A stretch of 64,000 nucleotides of DNA, from contig RDOB01000005.1 of NCBI GenBank assembly GCA_011364965.1, positions 124,001 through 188,000 of the forward strand, given 5' to 3'. Made by a program: the position numbers and the translations under genes. The stretch is from Candidatus Heimdallarchaeota archaeon (GTDB lineage Archaea; Asgardarchaeota; Heimdallarchaeia; Hodarchaeales; Hodarchaeaceae). Shown here piece by piece: positions 53,544-62,467 of the stretch. How positions within the stretch are numbered: position 1 is the first letter of the stretch; each line of letters opens with the position of its first letter. The notes beneath the pieces were generated by a model, which did not search any database, was not told the DNA's origin, and saw nothing but the letters and a program-made list of their open reading frames with translations.

Positions 53544-53746
53544 ACCACATGAAACTGAAGTTTTTAATCTTTTACTCCGATTTCTCCCAAAAAACAATGA
53601 AATAATAAATTAAATAAATAAAATGAAGCGTTAAAAGCTTATTTTGGTTTTGAAAAGGAAAGTTCACCGTAGTTAACTTTTTGATCAAATGCATTATAAT
53701 TACCTTAATCTGTATTATTATCGCAGAAGAATGAAGATGAAGAACG

Positions 53747-54304
53747 ATGAATTGGATAACAAAAATAGAGCTCGGGATTCTAAATGGCTGGATTTACTTT
53801 TCTATTTATATGATTATTTTTCTCCTAACTCTACGAACTTGTACTCCAGAAGTCCGAAAACGGTTGTATAATCGATCCTTTTGAACAAAAAAAACCAAAA
53901 TTATCACTTGCATTGGAAAAGTGTTTTCTTTTTTAAATATTATCATGGTCATATTTGGTGTGTTGGTAGTTGGAACTCTAGAACTCATTTTAGGAACTAT
54001 TCTCTGTATAGCTGGTTTAAGCTTGCTGGTTGTTGGACTTATACACTATCGGGACGCTTCATTAGACCAATCTGTCACCACAGGAATATACCAGTATTCT
54101 AGAAATCCACAGGTAATTGGTATATACCTTCTATTCTTAAGCATGATTTTAACAATCGGATCGGGGATCAATCTGATATTTTGGAGCATATCAACCGTCT
54201 GTGCCCACTTCAGTATTTTAGGCGAAGAATATTCACTAGAACAACAATATGGCGAATCATACCTAGATTTCAAACGAAAAATACTCCATTATTTCTTTAT
54301 TTAA
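53747..54304 (+). pseudogene. ICMT-type membrane methyltransferase interrupted by TGA at a Trp position
   Basis: From ATG 53747 the frame gives M-N-W-I-T-K-I-E-L-G, three or four hydrophobic helices, R-L-Y-N-R-S-F, then TGA at 53882-53884 (codon 46), and continues in frame with T-K-K-T-K and the core domain to TAA at 54304: G-I-Y-Q-Y-S-R-N-P-Q-V-I-G and L-G-E-E-Y-S-L-E-Q-Q-Y. In relatives the segment reads L-Y-D-R-S-x-W-T-K-K, so the stop takes the place of Trp. GTG 53921 could start a 127-residue truncated protein. Other motifs (R-N-P for R-H-P, E-E) are intact. Confidence 0.75.
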
Positions 54305-54492
54305 GCCCTAAATCTCAAGCTGCCTTCTTACTTATATAAAGGAGCGTTTTTGCCCTACAAGGAGTTCTAAGATTCTTAAATTGCCACAAGTTGAGACTTT
54401 TTAGAGAATAGACAATAAGAAATACTTCAAAAAAAGGTATATTAATATCTTGAAAACAAGTTCACATATGTAAACTTTTCCGAGACTGTATC

Positions 54493-55323
54493 ATGAGTAC
54501 TACTAATAATAGACCTGGGATAACTATCTTGAGAGAATATATGCCAGAGATCACGAATGTAAAAACTCTATCTTTAATTGGGATTTCAACTGGAATAGCG
54601 TTGCTAATCGCTCATTTTTTAAATACGATAGATTGGTGGGTCCCATTACTCGTAGCCATTATTGCCAATCTAGCAAGCTTTTGGACTATGGCTCGAATTT
54701 CTCTGAATGCGGAGAAAATTCGAATAACTTATCGTAAAAAATATACTACACGGGCATATGCAAAATTTTTCTATCATTATGTAATTCCAGTTATTCCCCC
54801 GAATATGCTGGTTATCTTTCAGATTATTATGGTCGAAAATAACACATTTTTCAAGATGATTTACCCCTCATATGCCTCTAACATTCTTTATCAAGCAATA
54901 ATACCATGGCAGCTCGCTGTACCATTAGGCATTTTTTTAATTGGATTATATGCCCTTATGAGTCGAGATCCTGTCAATGGGGGTTTTGCTATAGACACTG
55001 AGCTCTTTCTTTATATAATCTATCCAGAAAAGGCTAGAAAATTACAGAGAGGAGTATATGAGTATATCCGCCATCCACACTATGCTGAGGGAGTGTATAT
55101 GTGTTTTGGATTCGCACTGCTTTCTCAGAACATCATAGCACTTATTTTCGCTTCCCTATTTCTAATAAGCTATTATGGGATAGCTAGAGTAGAGGATCAA
55201 GAACTAATAAGGAGATATGGTGCATCGTTTGAGAAGTATGTTAAAACTCATCCATGTTTTATACCCAAGAGAAAGGATTTGCAGTCATTTATAAAGCTCA
55301 TTTTTTTAGGGGAAATAGAATGA
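54493..55323 (+). CDS. ICMT-type membrane methyltransferase
   Basis: A 276-residue protein with about six hydrophobic helices. Near the end: G-V-Y-E-Y-I-R-H-P-H-Y-A-E-G and the R-V-E-D-Q-E-L-I-R-R-Y-G helix, the core of the isoprenylcysteine/phospholipid methyltransferase superfamily with the R-H-P motif; the usual E-E pair reads E-D. The N-terminal 150 residues are longer than usual and not familiar. It follows the interrupted paralogue on the same strand at a distance of 188 bases. It ends with TGA. Confidence 0.72.
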   Translation: MSTTNNRPGITILREYMPEITNVKTLSLIGISTGIALLIAHFLNTIDWWVPLLVAIIANLASFWTMARISLNAEKIRITYRKKYTTRAYAKFFYHYVIPVIPPNMLVIFQIIMVENNTFFKMIYPSYASNILYQAIIPWQLAVPLGIFLIGLYALMSRDPVNGGFAIDTELFLYIIYPEKARKLQRGVYEYIRHPHYAEGVYMCFGFALLSQNIIALIFASLFLISYYGIARVEDQELIRRYGASFEKYVKTHPCFIPKRKDLQSFIKLIFLGEIE

Positions 55324-55488
55324 GATTATGACACAGAGGGTCACTGTGATTAAGAATAGTTGACTCATTCAACAATTCCTTGTTTTAGCAACAGATAAGT
55401 TATTCAGACTGCTACAGAATACAGACTAATTCATTTAGTTTCTCATGGGGAACTTGTGATTTTATTCTTCTAAGAAAAGAAGATGCAT

Positions 55489-56721
55489 TTATATTGAATT
55501 TAGGGGAAAATGACAAGCTACATAATGATTTGGAAATAATTCTCTCAATTCTGGTTCTTCAGTTTCGCAATAAGGAAATTTAGCATAAGTACAACGTGGA
55601 TGGTAACGACAGCCAGGGGGAGGATGCACTGCATCAGGAACCTCCCCCTTAGGCAGGTTATAGGCTTTATCTCCGGGAATAGGAGTAGGTATAGCTTCGA
55701 TGAGAGCTTTAGTATAGGGATGCAGGGGATTTTTGAATATAGAATCTATACTGCCCATTTCAGCGACTTTACCCACATACATTACACTAATCCTATCACC
55801 AAAATGCCTAGCTGTTGCCAGATCATGAGTAATGAAAAGGATTGAAATGTTATGAGTCTCTTGGAGAGATTTTAACGAATCAAGGATACCTGCACGCAAA
55901 CTGACATCTAACATACTTGTTGGTTCATCAGCAATGAGTAATTCAGGATTCAATATTATCGCTCGCGCAATATTAGCCCGTTGTCGTTCTCCTCCACTAA
56001 CTTCATGTGGATATTTAAAGTAATATTGAAGAGCAGGAGAAAGACCAACTTCTGTGAATAAATCTAGTACACGAGGGTCAGCAATTTTCTTCTTTTGGAT
56101 CAAGGAGTAATTAACATATATCCCTGATGCTAATGTAAATAAAAGTGCAGCAGTTATTGCAATGAGAAAGCCACTAGATGCATCGAGCATAAAAGATATT
56201 ATAAATAAAAAGATTGAGAATAAGGCACTAATAAATAGAATAATTTCAGATTTAAATGCATTCTTTAAACGTTTGAGTGTAATTTTATCTTGTACACGAT
56301 TATGAATTATTAAGGAATGAAGAACAGAATCACCCAATCTCATTCGGGGGCTTAGGGCCGAGTAGGGATTCTGAAATACTATTTGAGATTTAATATCCTT
56401 AATTTTAGGTTTAAGGTCCTGATATGAAATCAAATTATCTTTCCATTTGAATGAACCAGCTGTTGGCTCTTCTAATCCCACGAGTATGTTCGCAGTAGTT
56501 GTTTTTCCACATCCACTTTCCCCAACGAGACAGAAAATTTCCCCTCTATTTATTGTAAAACTAATATCATCAATTGCATGTACATAATCCTTTTGAGTTG
56601 GCAAGATGCGTTGAATAATCCCACCTTCAACTGGAAAATATTTCTTCAAATTGATGATTTCAAGTAAAGGGGTTCCTGATTGTATGTTTAATTCTGGTTC
56701 CAATTTTATCACAGTTTTCAA
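55489..56721 (-). CDS. dppF: DppF-type ABC ATPase with a membrane-spanning insertion
   Basis: A 410-residue ATPase of a peptide importer; usual length is 320-350. Walker A G67-E-S-G-C-G-K73-T-T, Q-loop Q117, signature V-S-G-G-E-R-Q (241-247), Walker B L-L-I-A-D-E-P, and the C-terminal oligopeptide domain with P-G-C-R-Y-H-P-R-C and two more Cys (probable Fe-S cluster as in other Opp/Dpp ATPases). Between Q-loop and signature, about residues 146-215 are inserted; they contain two hydrophobic helices (about 159-178 and 184-206) framed by Lys/Arg. It is the last gene of the dpp operon and ends with TAA. Confidence 0.85.
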   Translation of the reverse strand: MKTVIKLEPELNIQSGTPLLEIINLKKYFPVEGGIIQRILPTQKDYVHAIDDISFTINRGEIFCLVGESGCGKTTTANILVGLEEPTAGSFKWKDNLISYQDLKPKIKDIKSQIVFQNPYSALSPRMRLGDSVLHSLIIHNRVQDKITLKRLKNAFKSEIILFISALFSIFLFIISFMLDASSGFLIAITAALLFTLASGIYVNYSLIQKKKIADPRVLDLFTEVGLSPALQYYFKYPHEVSGGERQRANIARAIILNPELLIADEPTSMLDVSLRAGILDSLKSLQETHNISILFITHDLATARHFGDRISVMYVGKVAEMGSIDSIFKNPLHPYTKALIEAIPTPIPGDKAYNLPKGEVPDAVHPPPGCRYHPRCTYAKFPYCETEEPELRELFPNHYVACHFPLNSI

Positions 56722-56747
56722 TTAATTTTCAAGTAATCAGCATATGA

Positions 56748-57800
56748 TCATTTTTGGTCGAATAGATGTCCATATCGATCATCGTAAATGAAACATTTGA
56801 CCTTATGCTGAACTCCATTCTCAAAATTAAGGTTGATCGATTGAGGTTTTTTAGAATGACAAATATCTTGGCTATATGAACATCTATCAGCAAAACAGCA
56901 AATCAGCGGGGGATTTCTTAAGTCTGGGGGGTGTCCAGGAATAAAGCTCAATAACTTCTTTTCTTCATCTTTTACATTCGGAATTGCTTCAATTAAAGCC
57001 CGAGTGTAAGGATGAGCAGCATTTTGAAAAATTGTTTGAGTATCCCCAATCTCTAATATCTGTCCAGCATACATAATAGCCACACGGTTTGTTATTTCGG
57101 CGACAATTCCCAAATCGTGTGTTATATACAAAACAGTTAAGTCATATTCTTTAATAATTTCCTTGAGAATTTCCAATAAGCGTGCTTGTACTAATACATC
57201 TAGCGCGGTTGTTGGTTCATCTGCAATAATTAATTTTGGATTCAAAATAAGTGTTAAAGCAATAACTATACGTTGTTGCATGCCCCCTGAAAATTGAAAT
57301 GGATAATCCTCTAACCGTGACTCTGGGATCTCCAAACGGTTAAGGAGCTCTAAAATTTTCTGCCAAGATTCATCATTCCACCGATAATGGGTTTTCAATG
57401 TATCTATGAAATGATTTAATACTTTCTGCAAAGGATTCAAAGCATTTTGAGAAGCCTGGAAAATCATTGACAATTCAGGCCCTCTGAGAAGTTGCATTTC
57501 TCCTTCAGGTATAGTTACTAAGTTAATATCGTTGAAAGAAATTTCTCCGCTTCGGATAACTCCTCCTTTTAGTAACTTTAAGATAGTAAATCCAAGAGAG
57601 CTTTTTCCACATCCTGATTCCCCAACAAGACCGAGAACTTCCCCTCTATAGAGAGTAAGAGAAACATCATCAATAGCTCTTACATTCCCTTCTTTGACTG
57701 GATATTCTACAATTAAGTTTTTAATTTCCAATAATGCCTTATTATAATAACGGTCATTACTTTGCGTTTTTCTGGCTGATGAGAGGATTGAACTTGTCAT
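56748..57800 (-). CDS. dppD: DppD-type peptide ABC transporter ATPase
   Basis: A 350-residue ATPase. Walker A G-E-S-G-C-G-K-S-S at about 58-66, signature F-S-G-G-M-Q-Q-R, Walker B L-I-I-A-D-E-P-T, H-loop T-H-D, then the C-terminal oligo-HPY-type domain with Cys-rich C-C-F-A-D-R-C-S-Y-S-Q-D-I-C, the pattern that holds an iron-sulfur cluster in Opp/Dpp proteins. It hydrolyses ATP with DppF to drive import. The ATG 57800 overlaps the end of the DppC gene by 44 bases and has AGGAG eight bases upstream, within that gene. It ends with TGA. Confidence 0.9.
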   Translation of the reverse strand: MTSSILSSARKTQSNDRYYNKALLEIKNLIVEYPVKEGNVRAIDDVSLTLYRGEVLGLVGESGCGKSSLGFTILKLLKGGVIRSGEISFNDINLVTIPEGEMQLLRGPELSMIFQASQNALNPLQKVLNHFIDTLKTHYRWNDESWQKILELLNRLEIPESRLEDYPFQFSGGMQQRIVIALTLILNPKLIIADEPTTALDVLVQARLLEILKEIIKEYDLTVLYITHDLGIVAEITNRVAIMYAGQILEIGDTQTIFQNAAHPYTRALIEAIPNVKDEEKKLLSFIPGHPPDLRNPPLICCFADRCSYSQDICHSKKPQSINLNFENGVQHKVKCFIYDDRYGHLFDQK

Positions 57801-58668
57801 TTAGCGCATCTCCTATTAATGATAATGAAAATGATAGTAAAAAGATCATAAGGCCTGGGAATAAAATCAACCAAGGATATGCACGGACTTTCACAAGAGC
57901 TCGTGAGTCATATACATCATAACCCCAATCCGCTGTTGGAGGGGAAATACCTAATCCCAAAAATGCTAGTCCTGCATTGGTTAGAATCGCATCTGTCATA
58001 TTAAACGGAATAATTGCAATAGTGGAAGCCAAGACATTTGGTGCTATATAGCGGATCAAGATTGTGATTCTTTTAGCTCCCATTGATCTTGCTGCTTTGA
58101 CGTAGCCTTCTTCTTTAATTTGCAATACTTGTGAACGTACAACCCGAAAATAAGTAGGGATGTAAACTACTGAAGTGGCAACAGCTACTGCAGATACGAC
58201 TTTTAAAACTCCAAATACTGATAGATATATAGCTAAAGTTATTGCAAGCAATAATGAAGGAAATGAATAAATTGAATCCGCAATGAGAGTAAAAAGGCGG
58301 TCAATTTTACCACCAAAATACCCAGAAATGATTCCAAGGGGAACTCCTAGACTCAAAGACAGTATGGTCCCCGAAAAAGCAATAATTAATGCAACTTGTG
58401 ATCCATAAATCACCCGTGATAGAACATCAAATCCAAGTAAAGTTGTACCAAAGGGATGATCCTGTGATGGTGCTTCATATCGATCCCCCGAACGTTCTGC
58501 ATAACCGTATGGAGCAAGGAAATCTGCAAATAATGCCATAATTACTATTATAGAAAGAATGAACATCCCTACTGTAAAGGATTTATTCTGCCTCAAGAAA
58601 GAAAAAATGCTTAGAATGATGTTTTTTTGACCATTTGTAGTTCTAGTTTCCCGTATGCTTAAATCCAT
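57757..58668 (-). CDS. dppC: DppC-type peptide ABC transporter permease
   Basis: A permease of about 303 residues from ATG 58668 (AAGGAG eight bases before). A longer reading from ATG 58692 overlaps the stop of dppB by four bases and would add eight residues. Seen: N-terminal cytoplasmic tail, F-G-T-T-L-L-G-F-D-V-L-S-R-V-I-Y-G (periplasmic-side start of the Dpp permease domain) and, near the end, E-E-G-Y-V-K-A-A-R-S-M-G-A, the EAA loop that contacts the ATPases. Five to six membrane helices. It ends with TAA. Confidence 0.92.
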   Translation of the reverse strand: MDLSIRETRTTNGQKNIILSIFSFLRQNKSFTVGMFILSIIVIMALFADFLAPYGYAERSGDRYEAPSQDHPFGTTLLGFDVLSRVIYGSQVALIIAFSGTILSLSLGVPLGIISGYFGGKIDRLFTLIADSIYSFPSLLLAITLAIYLSVFGVLKVVSAVAVATSVVYIPTYFRVVRSQVLQIKEEGYVKAARSMGAKRITILIRYIAPNVLASTIAIIPFNMTDAILTNAGLAFLGLGISPPTADWGYDVYDSRALVKVRAYPWLILFPGLMIFLLSFSLSLIGDALNDKFNPLISQKNAK

Positions 58669-58688
58669 AATATTTTTCTCCTTGCTTT

Positions 58689-59750
58689 TCAATACGTAAT
58701 TCTAGGGTCAAGTAGTGCATATAAAACATCCCCAATCACGCTGACTATACTAACAATAATAACAAAGAGTACCATAACACCTTGGACAGCTGGAAAGTCT
58801 TTCTCTTGCAAGGATTGAAACAAAAACCTCCCTAATCCAGGAATATTAAATGTTGTCTCTGTTAAAATAGCTCCCGCGAGTAACAATGCAAATTGAAGAC
58901 TTATTAATCCAATAGTTGGCACAACAGAATTTTTAAGGGCATATCTGTATTTTACAACATTTTCAGGAATACCTCGTGCTCGTGCGAAATGGACATACTC
59001 CTGTTCAAGATGATAAATCATATTTGTTCTAACTTGCCGAGCTATTACCCCTGCGATCAGCATTCCAAGAGCAAGACTTGGCATCAGTAAGTGGGTTAAT
59101 AAATCTAAGGTTAAATCTAACCGAAAGCTTAAAATTGTATCAATTAACCATATCTCAGTGTAATGGTTAAATTCTCCAGTATTTCCTGCATCCATTAAAG
59201 AAACAGGAGGAAATATTTCTTTTAAAATTGCATATATTGTAGGATTCCCTCTGAATATATCTGGGATGAAATAGGAGAAAAACATCTGCATAAATATGCC
59301 GACTAAAAAGATTGGAATAGAATAAATGCCAATAGTAAAAAGTCTAATGATATGATCCAAGTATCTTTCCCTGTGTGCGCCAGCTACACCCCCCATAACT
59401 ATCCCGAGAGGAACTCCAATCAATACTCCAAATACTGACAACATTAATGTAGGCCCAAAAGCAAGCCCTAGTTCTGTGGCAATATCAATGTTTGTACGAT
59501 AAGAAACTCCTAAATCAAATGTAATGGTTTTTATCAAAAAATCAAAATATTGTTCAATAAGTGGCCGTTCTAAACCCAAACTTTCAGAAATTAACTCAAC
59601 TTGTTCATTAGTCAATTTAGGATTCATAACGAGAGCAGGATTAGCTCCTGGAAGAACCCGTAATAGAAAGAAAACGATAGTGACCAATAACCATATCATT
59701 GGAATTAAAAGAGCTATTCGTGTAATCACAAATCTAGTTAAAGACCCCAT
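58689..59750 (-). CDS. dppB: DppB-type peptide ABC transporter permease
   Basis: A 353-residue permease with six to seven helices: the first helix at about 10-30, then an external loop (L-G-L-E-R-P-L-I-E-Q-Y-F-D-F, the conserved start of OppB/DppB), T-N-I-D-I-A-T-E-L-G, and the EAA loop Q-E-Y-V-H-F-A-R-A-R-G-I-P. With dppC it forms the channel of the importer. The 313 bases between it and the substrate-binding-protein gene contain a T-tract (60019-60041), so dppB likely also has its own promoter. It ends with TGA, overlapping the long dppC start. Confidence 0.92.
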   Translation of the reverse strand: MGSLTRFVITRIALLIPMIWLLVTIVFFLLRVLPGANPALVMNPKLTNEQVELISESLGLERPLIEQYFDFLIKTITFDLGVSYRTNIDIATELGLAFGPTLMLSVFGVLIGVPLGIVMGGVAGAHRERYLDHIIRLFTIGIYSIPIFLVGIFMQMFFSYFIPDIFRGNPTIYAILKEIFPPVSLMDAGNTGEFNHYTEIWLIDTILSFRLDLTLDLLTHLLMPSLALGMLIAGVIARQVRTNMIYHLEQEYVHFARARGIPENVVKYRYALKNSVVPTIGLISLQFALLLAGAILTETTFNIPGLGRFLFQSLQEKDFPAVQGVMVLFVIIVSIVSVIGDVLYALLDPRITY

Positions 59751-60018
59751 GGTTGTTTCCTTCTCATGAATGGAAGTTCTACATGCTTCAAGATATTACG
59801 ATGAGTCTAATATCAATAAGAATGCTTTCTTCGAAGAAAATCCATCATTAGCAGCTTCCACTACCTCGCTTATAAAAAACGCGGATCTCTAAATATACTT
59901 CACAATTTCTCAATAATGGTATTATTCCAATAGAACCTTGTATTAGAAGACCAAAAATTGACTAAAAAAGTAATAGTCATTTTAAGATTGCAACTAGGGC
60001 AACTCTGATGTTAAAATA

Positions 60019-60041
60019 AGAAAAAAAGAAAAAAAAAGAAA
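60019..60041 (-). terminator. T-tract after the substrate-binding-protein gene
   Basis: On the minus strand, the stop at 60064 is followed by a run of T3-T9 blocks separated by single C, spanning 23 bases. This is a strong archaeal-type termination signal between the binding-protein gene and dppB. Confidence 0.55.
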
Positions 60042-60063
60042 GCTAATCACAGGGGTAACTAAC

Positions 60064-61692
60064 TTACTTTTTCCTTTTCAAGACAATTCCAATGGAGAAG
60101 ATAGCTATAAAGGCTGTTAAGAATTCAAACCCAGGTATACCAGCAGCACTTACATAAATTGAATTATAATGCAGGTTTTCCGAGGGTTCCAGTACAACCC
60201 CTTTTACACCTGGCTGCCATGCTGAGAATTGCGATAACATTGTGAACAATGGAATCAAAGGTACATCTTCAGCCATTAATTCTTGAGCACCGATCGTTGC
60301 ATCTAATCGATCATCAGCATCTGGATCAGTTAACATTGTATCTATGTATCCATCCATTTCAGTAGTGGAATAATTTGTTCCAAAACTCACTGCACCTGAA
60401 CCAACGAATGGATCCACATAATTACTTGGATCGGGGTAGTCAAACCACCAGCCTAATAGGTAGAAACCCATTGTTTGACGCTGATCGAGGTATTGAGACC
60501 ATTCTGTGTTGCTCACTGTTACATCAAAGAAGCCTGTCGCTTCAAATTGAGTTTTAAGGAGTAGTGCAACATCATCTTCTGTATCTCCATAATGAGTCGG
60601 AGTATACCATAACTCAAGATCAAATTTATTCGTATCTTTGACATAACCAGAGAGTGTCATGTTGCCTGCGACTGCATCTTGATCAGGACCTTCCATAAAA
60701 GCATCAACATGGCTTGAAAAAATGCCTGGGATCATACTGTATAATTCTACATTATAATTGTCGAATATTGTATCCACAATTTCTGTCCTGTTTACTGCTG
60801 CGGCGAGAGCTCGGCGAACATTGATATCATCATACATATCAACGTTAATAAGAATGTATCTTATACCAGCAGAGGATTTAGTGCCGTATTCGAGATCTGG
60901 ATTATCCATAATAGAATCCATTTCATCAGGACCAAATACACGATGCGCAACATCAATATCTCCGCTTTCAAGAGCTGCAAGCATAGTAGATGCGTCTGTA
61001 TAGAATTTAACGATTAACTTGTCATTCTTTGGAGGATCACCAAAGTAGTATTCATTTGGAACGAGAATTATTTCTGTTCCTTTTGTCCACGTATCTACTT
61101 TATACGGTCCTAATCCGGCAGGAATCATATCAGGAGTACCTGATAATGCGTCCACTGGTAAGGAAATGGTACTAACTGGCCAAGCAACTGTATAAGTCAA
61201 TCGTTGCAGAAAAGTAGCGTCAGGAAATTGTAAGTAAACTTTAAATGTATCAATATCAACAGCTTCAGTCCGATTAATGACATCGGTAAGAAGAAATGCG
61301 GGTTCACCAGTGGGAAGGCCGAGGACACGATCAATATTCCATTTCATAGCAGTAGCGTTAAAAGCTGTGCCATCACTGAATTTAATGTCAGTTTTTAGCT
61401 CAAAAGTATATTCCATAGCGTTGGGACTGACACTATACGATTCAACTATTGGGCCTTTTTCAGCGTCAGTTGAATCAATGGGCATTTGCATAAGCCCGTG
61501 CGTGAGTTGAACGAGGATATTTGAAGAAAAATAGTCGTAAGCATCGGCGGGGTCTAAATCATCGATAGAATCAGTTGTTCCAATGACAACCTGTCCCCCT
61601 GCTGCTTGAACTGAAAGAGATTGAGAAGTAGCAAGTAATCCAACAAAGAATACTAAAAGCACGAGACTTGATAAAATTTTTCTTGACTTCAT
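60064..61692 (-). CDS. dppA: surface-anchored peptide-binding protein of the Dpp transporter
   Basis: A 542-residue solute-binding protein (SBP_bac_5 family). Signal peptide M-K-S-R-K-I-L, hydrophobic core, S-V-Q-A-A-G; then I-G-T-T-D-S-I-D-D-L-D-P-A-D and F-E-L-K-T-D-I-K-F-S-D-G-T-A-F-N-A (the conserved family segment), and the C-terminus has G-I-P-G-F-E-F, one helix and L-K-R-K-K, an anchor of the archaeal surface type. It binds peptides or similar compounds and delivers them to DppBCDF. It is the first gene of the operon, on its own strong-looking transcript. AGGTGA precedes the ATG by eight bases. It ends with TAA. Confidence 0.9.
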   Translation of the reverse strand: MKSRKILSSLVLLVFFVGLLATSQSLSVQAAGGQVVIGTTDSIDDLDPADAYDYFSSNILVQLTHGLMQMPIDSTDAEKGPIVESYSVSPNAMEYTFELKTDIKFSDGTAFNATAMKWNIDRVLGLPTGEPAFLLTDVINRTEAVDIDTFKVYLQFPDATFLQRLTYTVAWPVSTISLPVDALSGTPDMIPAGLGPYKVDTWTKGTEIILVPNEYYFGDPPKNDKLIVKFYTDASTMLAALESGDIDVAHRVFGPDEMDSIMDNPDLEYGTKSSAGIRYILINVDMYDDINVRRALAAAVNRTEIVDTIFDNYNVELYSMIPGIFSSHVDAFMEGPDQDAVAGNMTLSGYVKDTNKFDLELWYTPTHYGDTEDDVALLLKTQFEATGFFDVTVSNTEWSQYLDQRQTMGFYLLGWWFDYPDPSNYVDPFVGSGAVSFGTNYSTTEMDGYIDTMLTDPDADDRLDATIGAQELMAEDVPLIPLFTMLSQFSAWQPGVKGVVLEPSENLHYNSIYVSAAGIPGFEFLTAFIAIFSIGIVLKRKK

Positions 61693-62467
61693 TTAGTCTT
61701 TCACCTGTTTGATATAACCCAGGGGTATCTGAGTTACACAAAGTTTAGGAAGGAATTCCCGTTAATAAACTTTTGCACCAAAATTGTCATTCCTCTCTCT
61801 TCGTTGTTTTTTAACAGCACTCCAAGAGTATTTCTCCTCCTTTCATTCTTTCTTACTTAAATTTATAAAGAAATAATCAAACAATTAGCTTTGTAATAAT
61901 TCATCGGGAGAATTATGCATTCATGGTTAGATTTAGTATCTATTGAAGGCATAGAGGAATTATTTCTATCCCTTGTCATTTGTTAGAGAGTTTTTCTTCT
62001 GATTCAATACATTACGAAGACCATTTTTAATATAAAATAGGAAGTGAAAGTTCAACTCGAAATAGATTATTTTCCTTAGTTAAACCTAGGAAAAAACAAG
62101 CTTAGGAATATTACCGTGAGAATGATGATCTCAAAGACAATAGAAAAAAAGCCAACTTTTTTATCATTATTTATTTGACACGTTTACCTCCCCCTTTAGA
62201 GCTTTAATAAGTACATTACGTGTTAAGAATAACATTTTATTCATTCTACTAATTTATAGGATAATTATTTTGTTGGTATTATTAAAAAGCACGTTTAATG
62301 CATAATTAGGGATTAACACCAGTTTTTGCAGTCTTGAGTGGACAAAAATAAGGAATTTCATCATGAATACCCTGAAAACAATGAAATTTTTTAATATAAA
62401 ATTAATGCAAAGTTCTGGTATCTCATTATTTAAAAAGAGGCTATTAACGAATCATATTTGAATTTCA
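61693..62467. other. intergenic stretch with the dpp promoter region
   Basis: About 775 bases between divergent genes. On the minus side, 61714-61728 holds an imperfect palindrome (ATAACCC-A-GGGGTAT) between a TATA-like run (about 61760) and the dppA start. On the plus side, TTTATAAAG (61860-61868) precedes a 23-codon frame at 61915-61986 with GGGAG four bases before its ATG; I do not count it as a gene. The remainder is AT-rich without a supported gene. Confidence 0.4.
61714..61728. promoter_or_regulatory. imperfect palindrome upstream of dppA
   Basis: ATAACCCAGGGGTAT, two 7-base arms around one base with one mismatch, between the TATA-like run and the dppA ribosome site. Its place could suit an operator that represses the peptide transporter; no regulator is identified. 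Confidence 0.35.
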
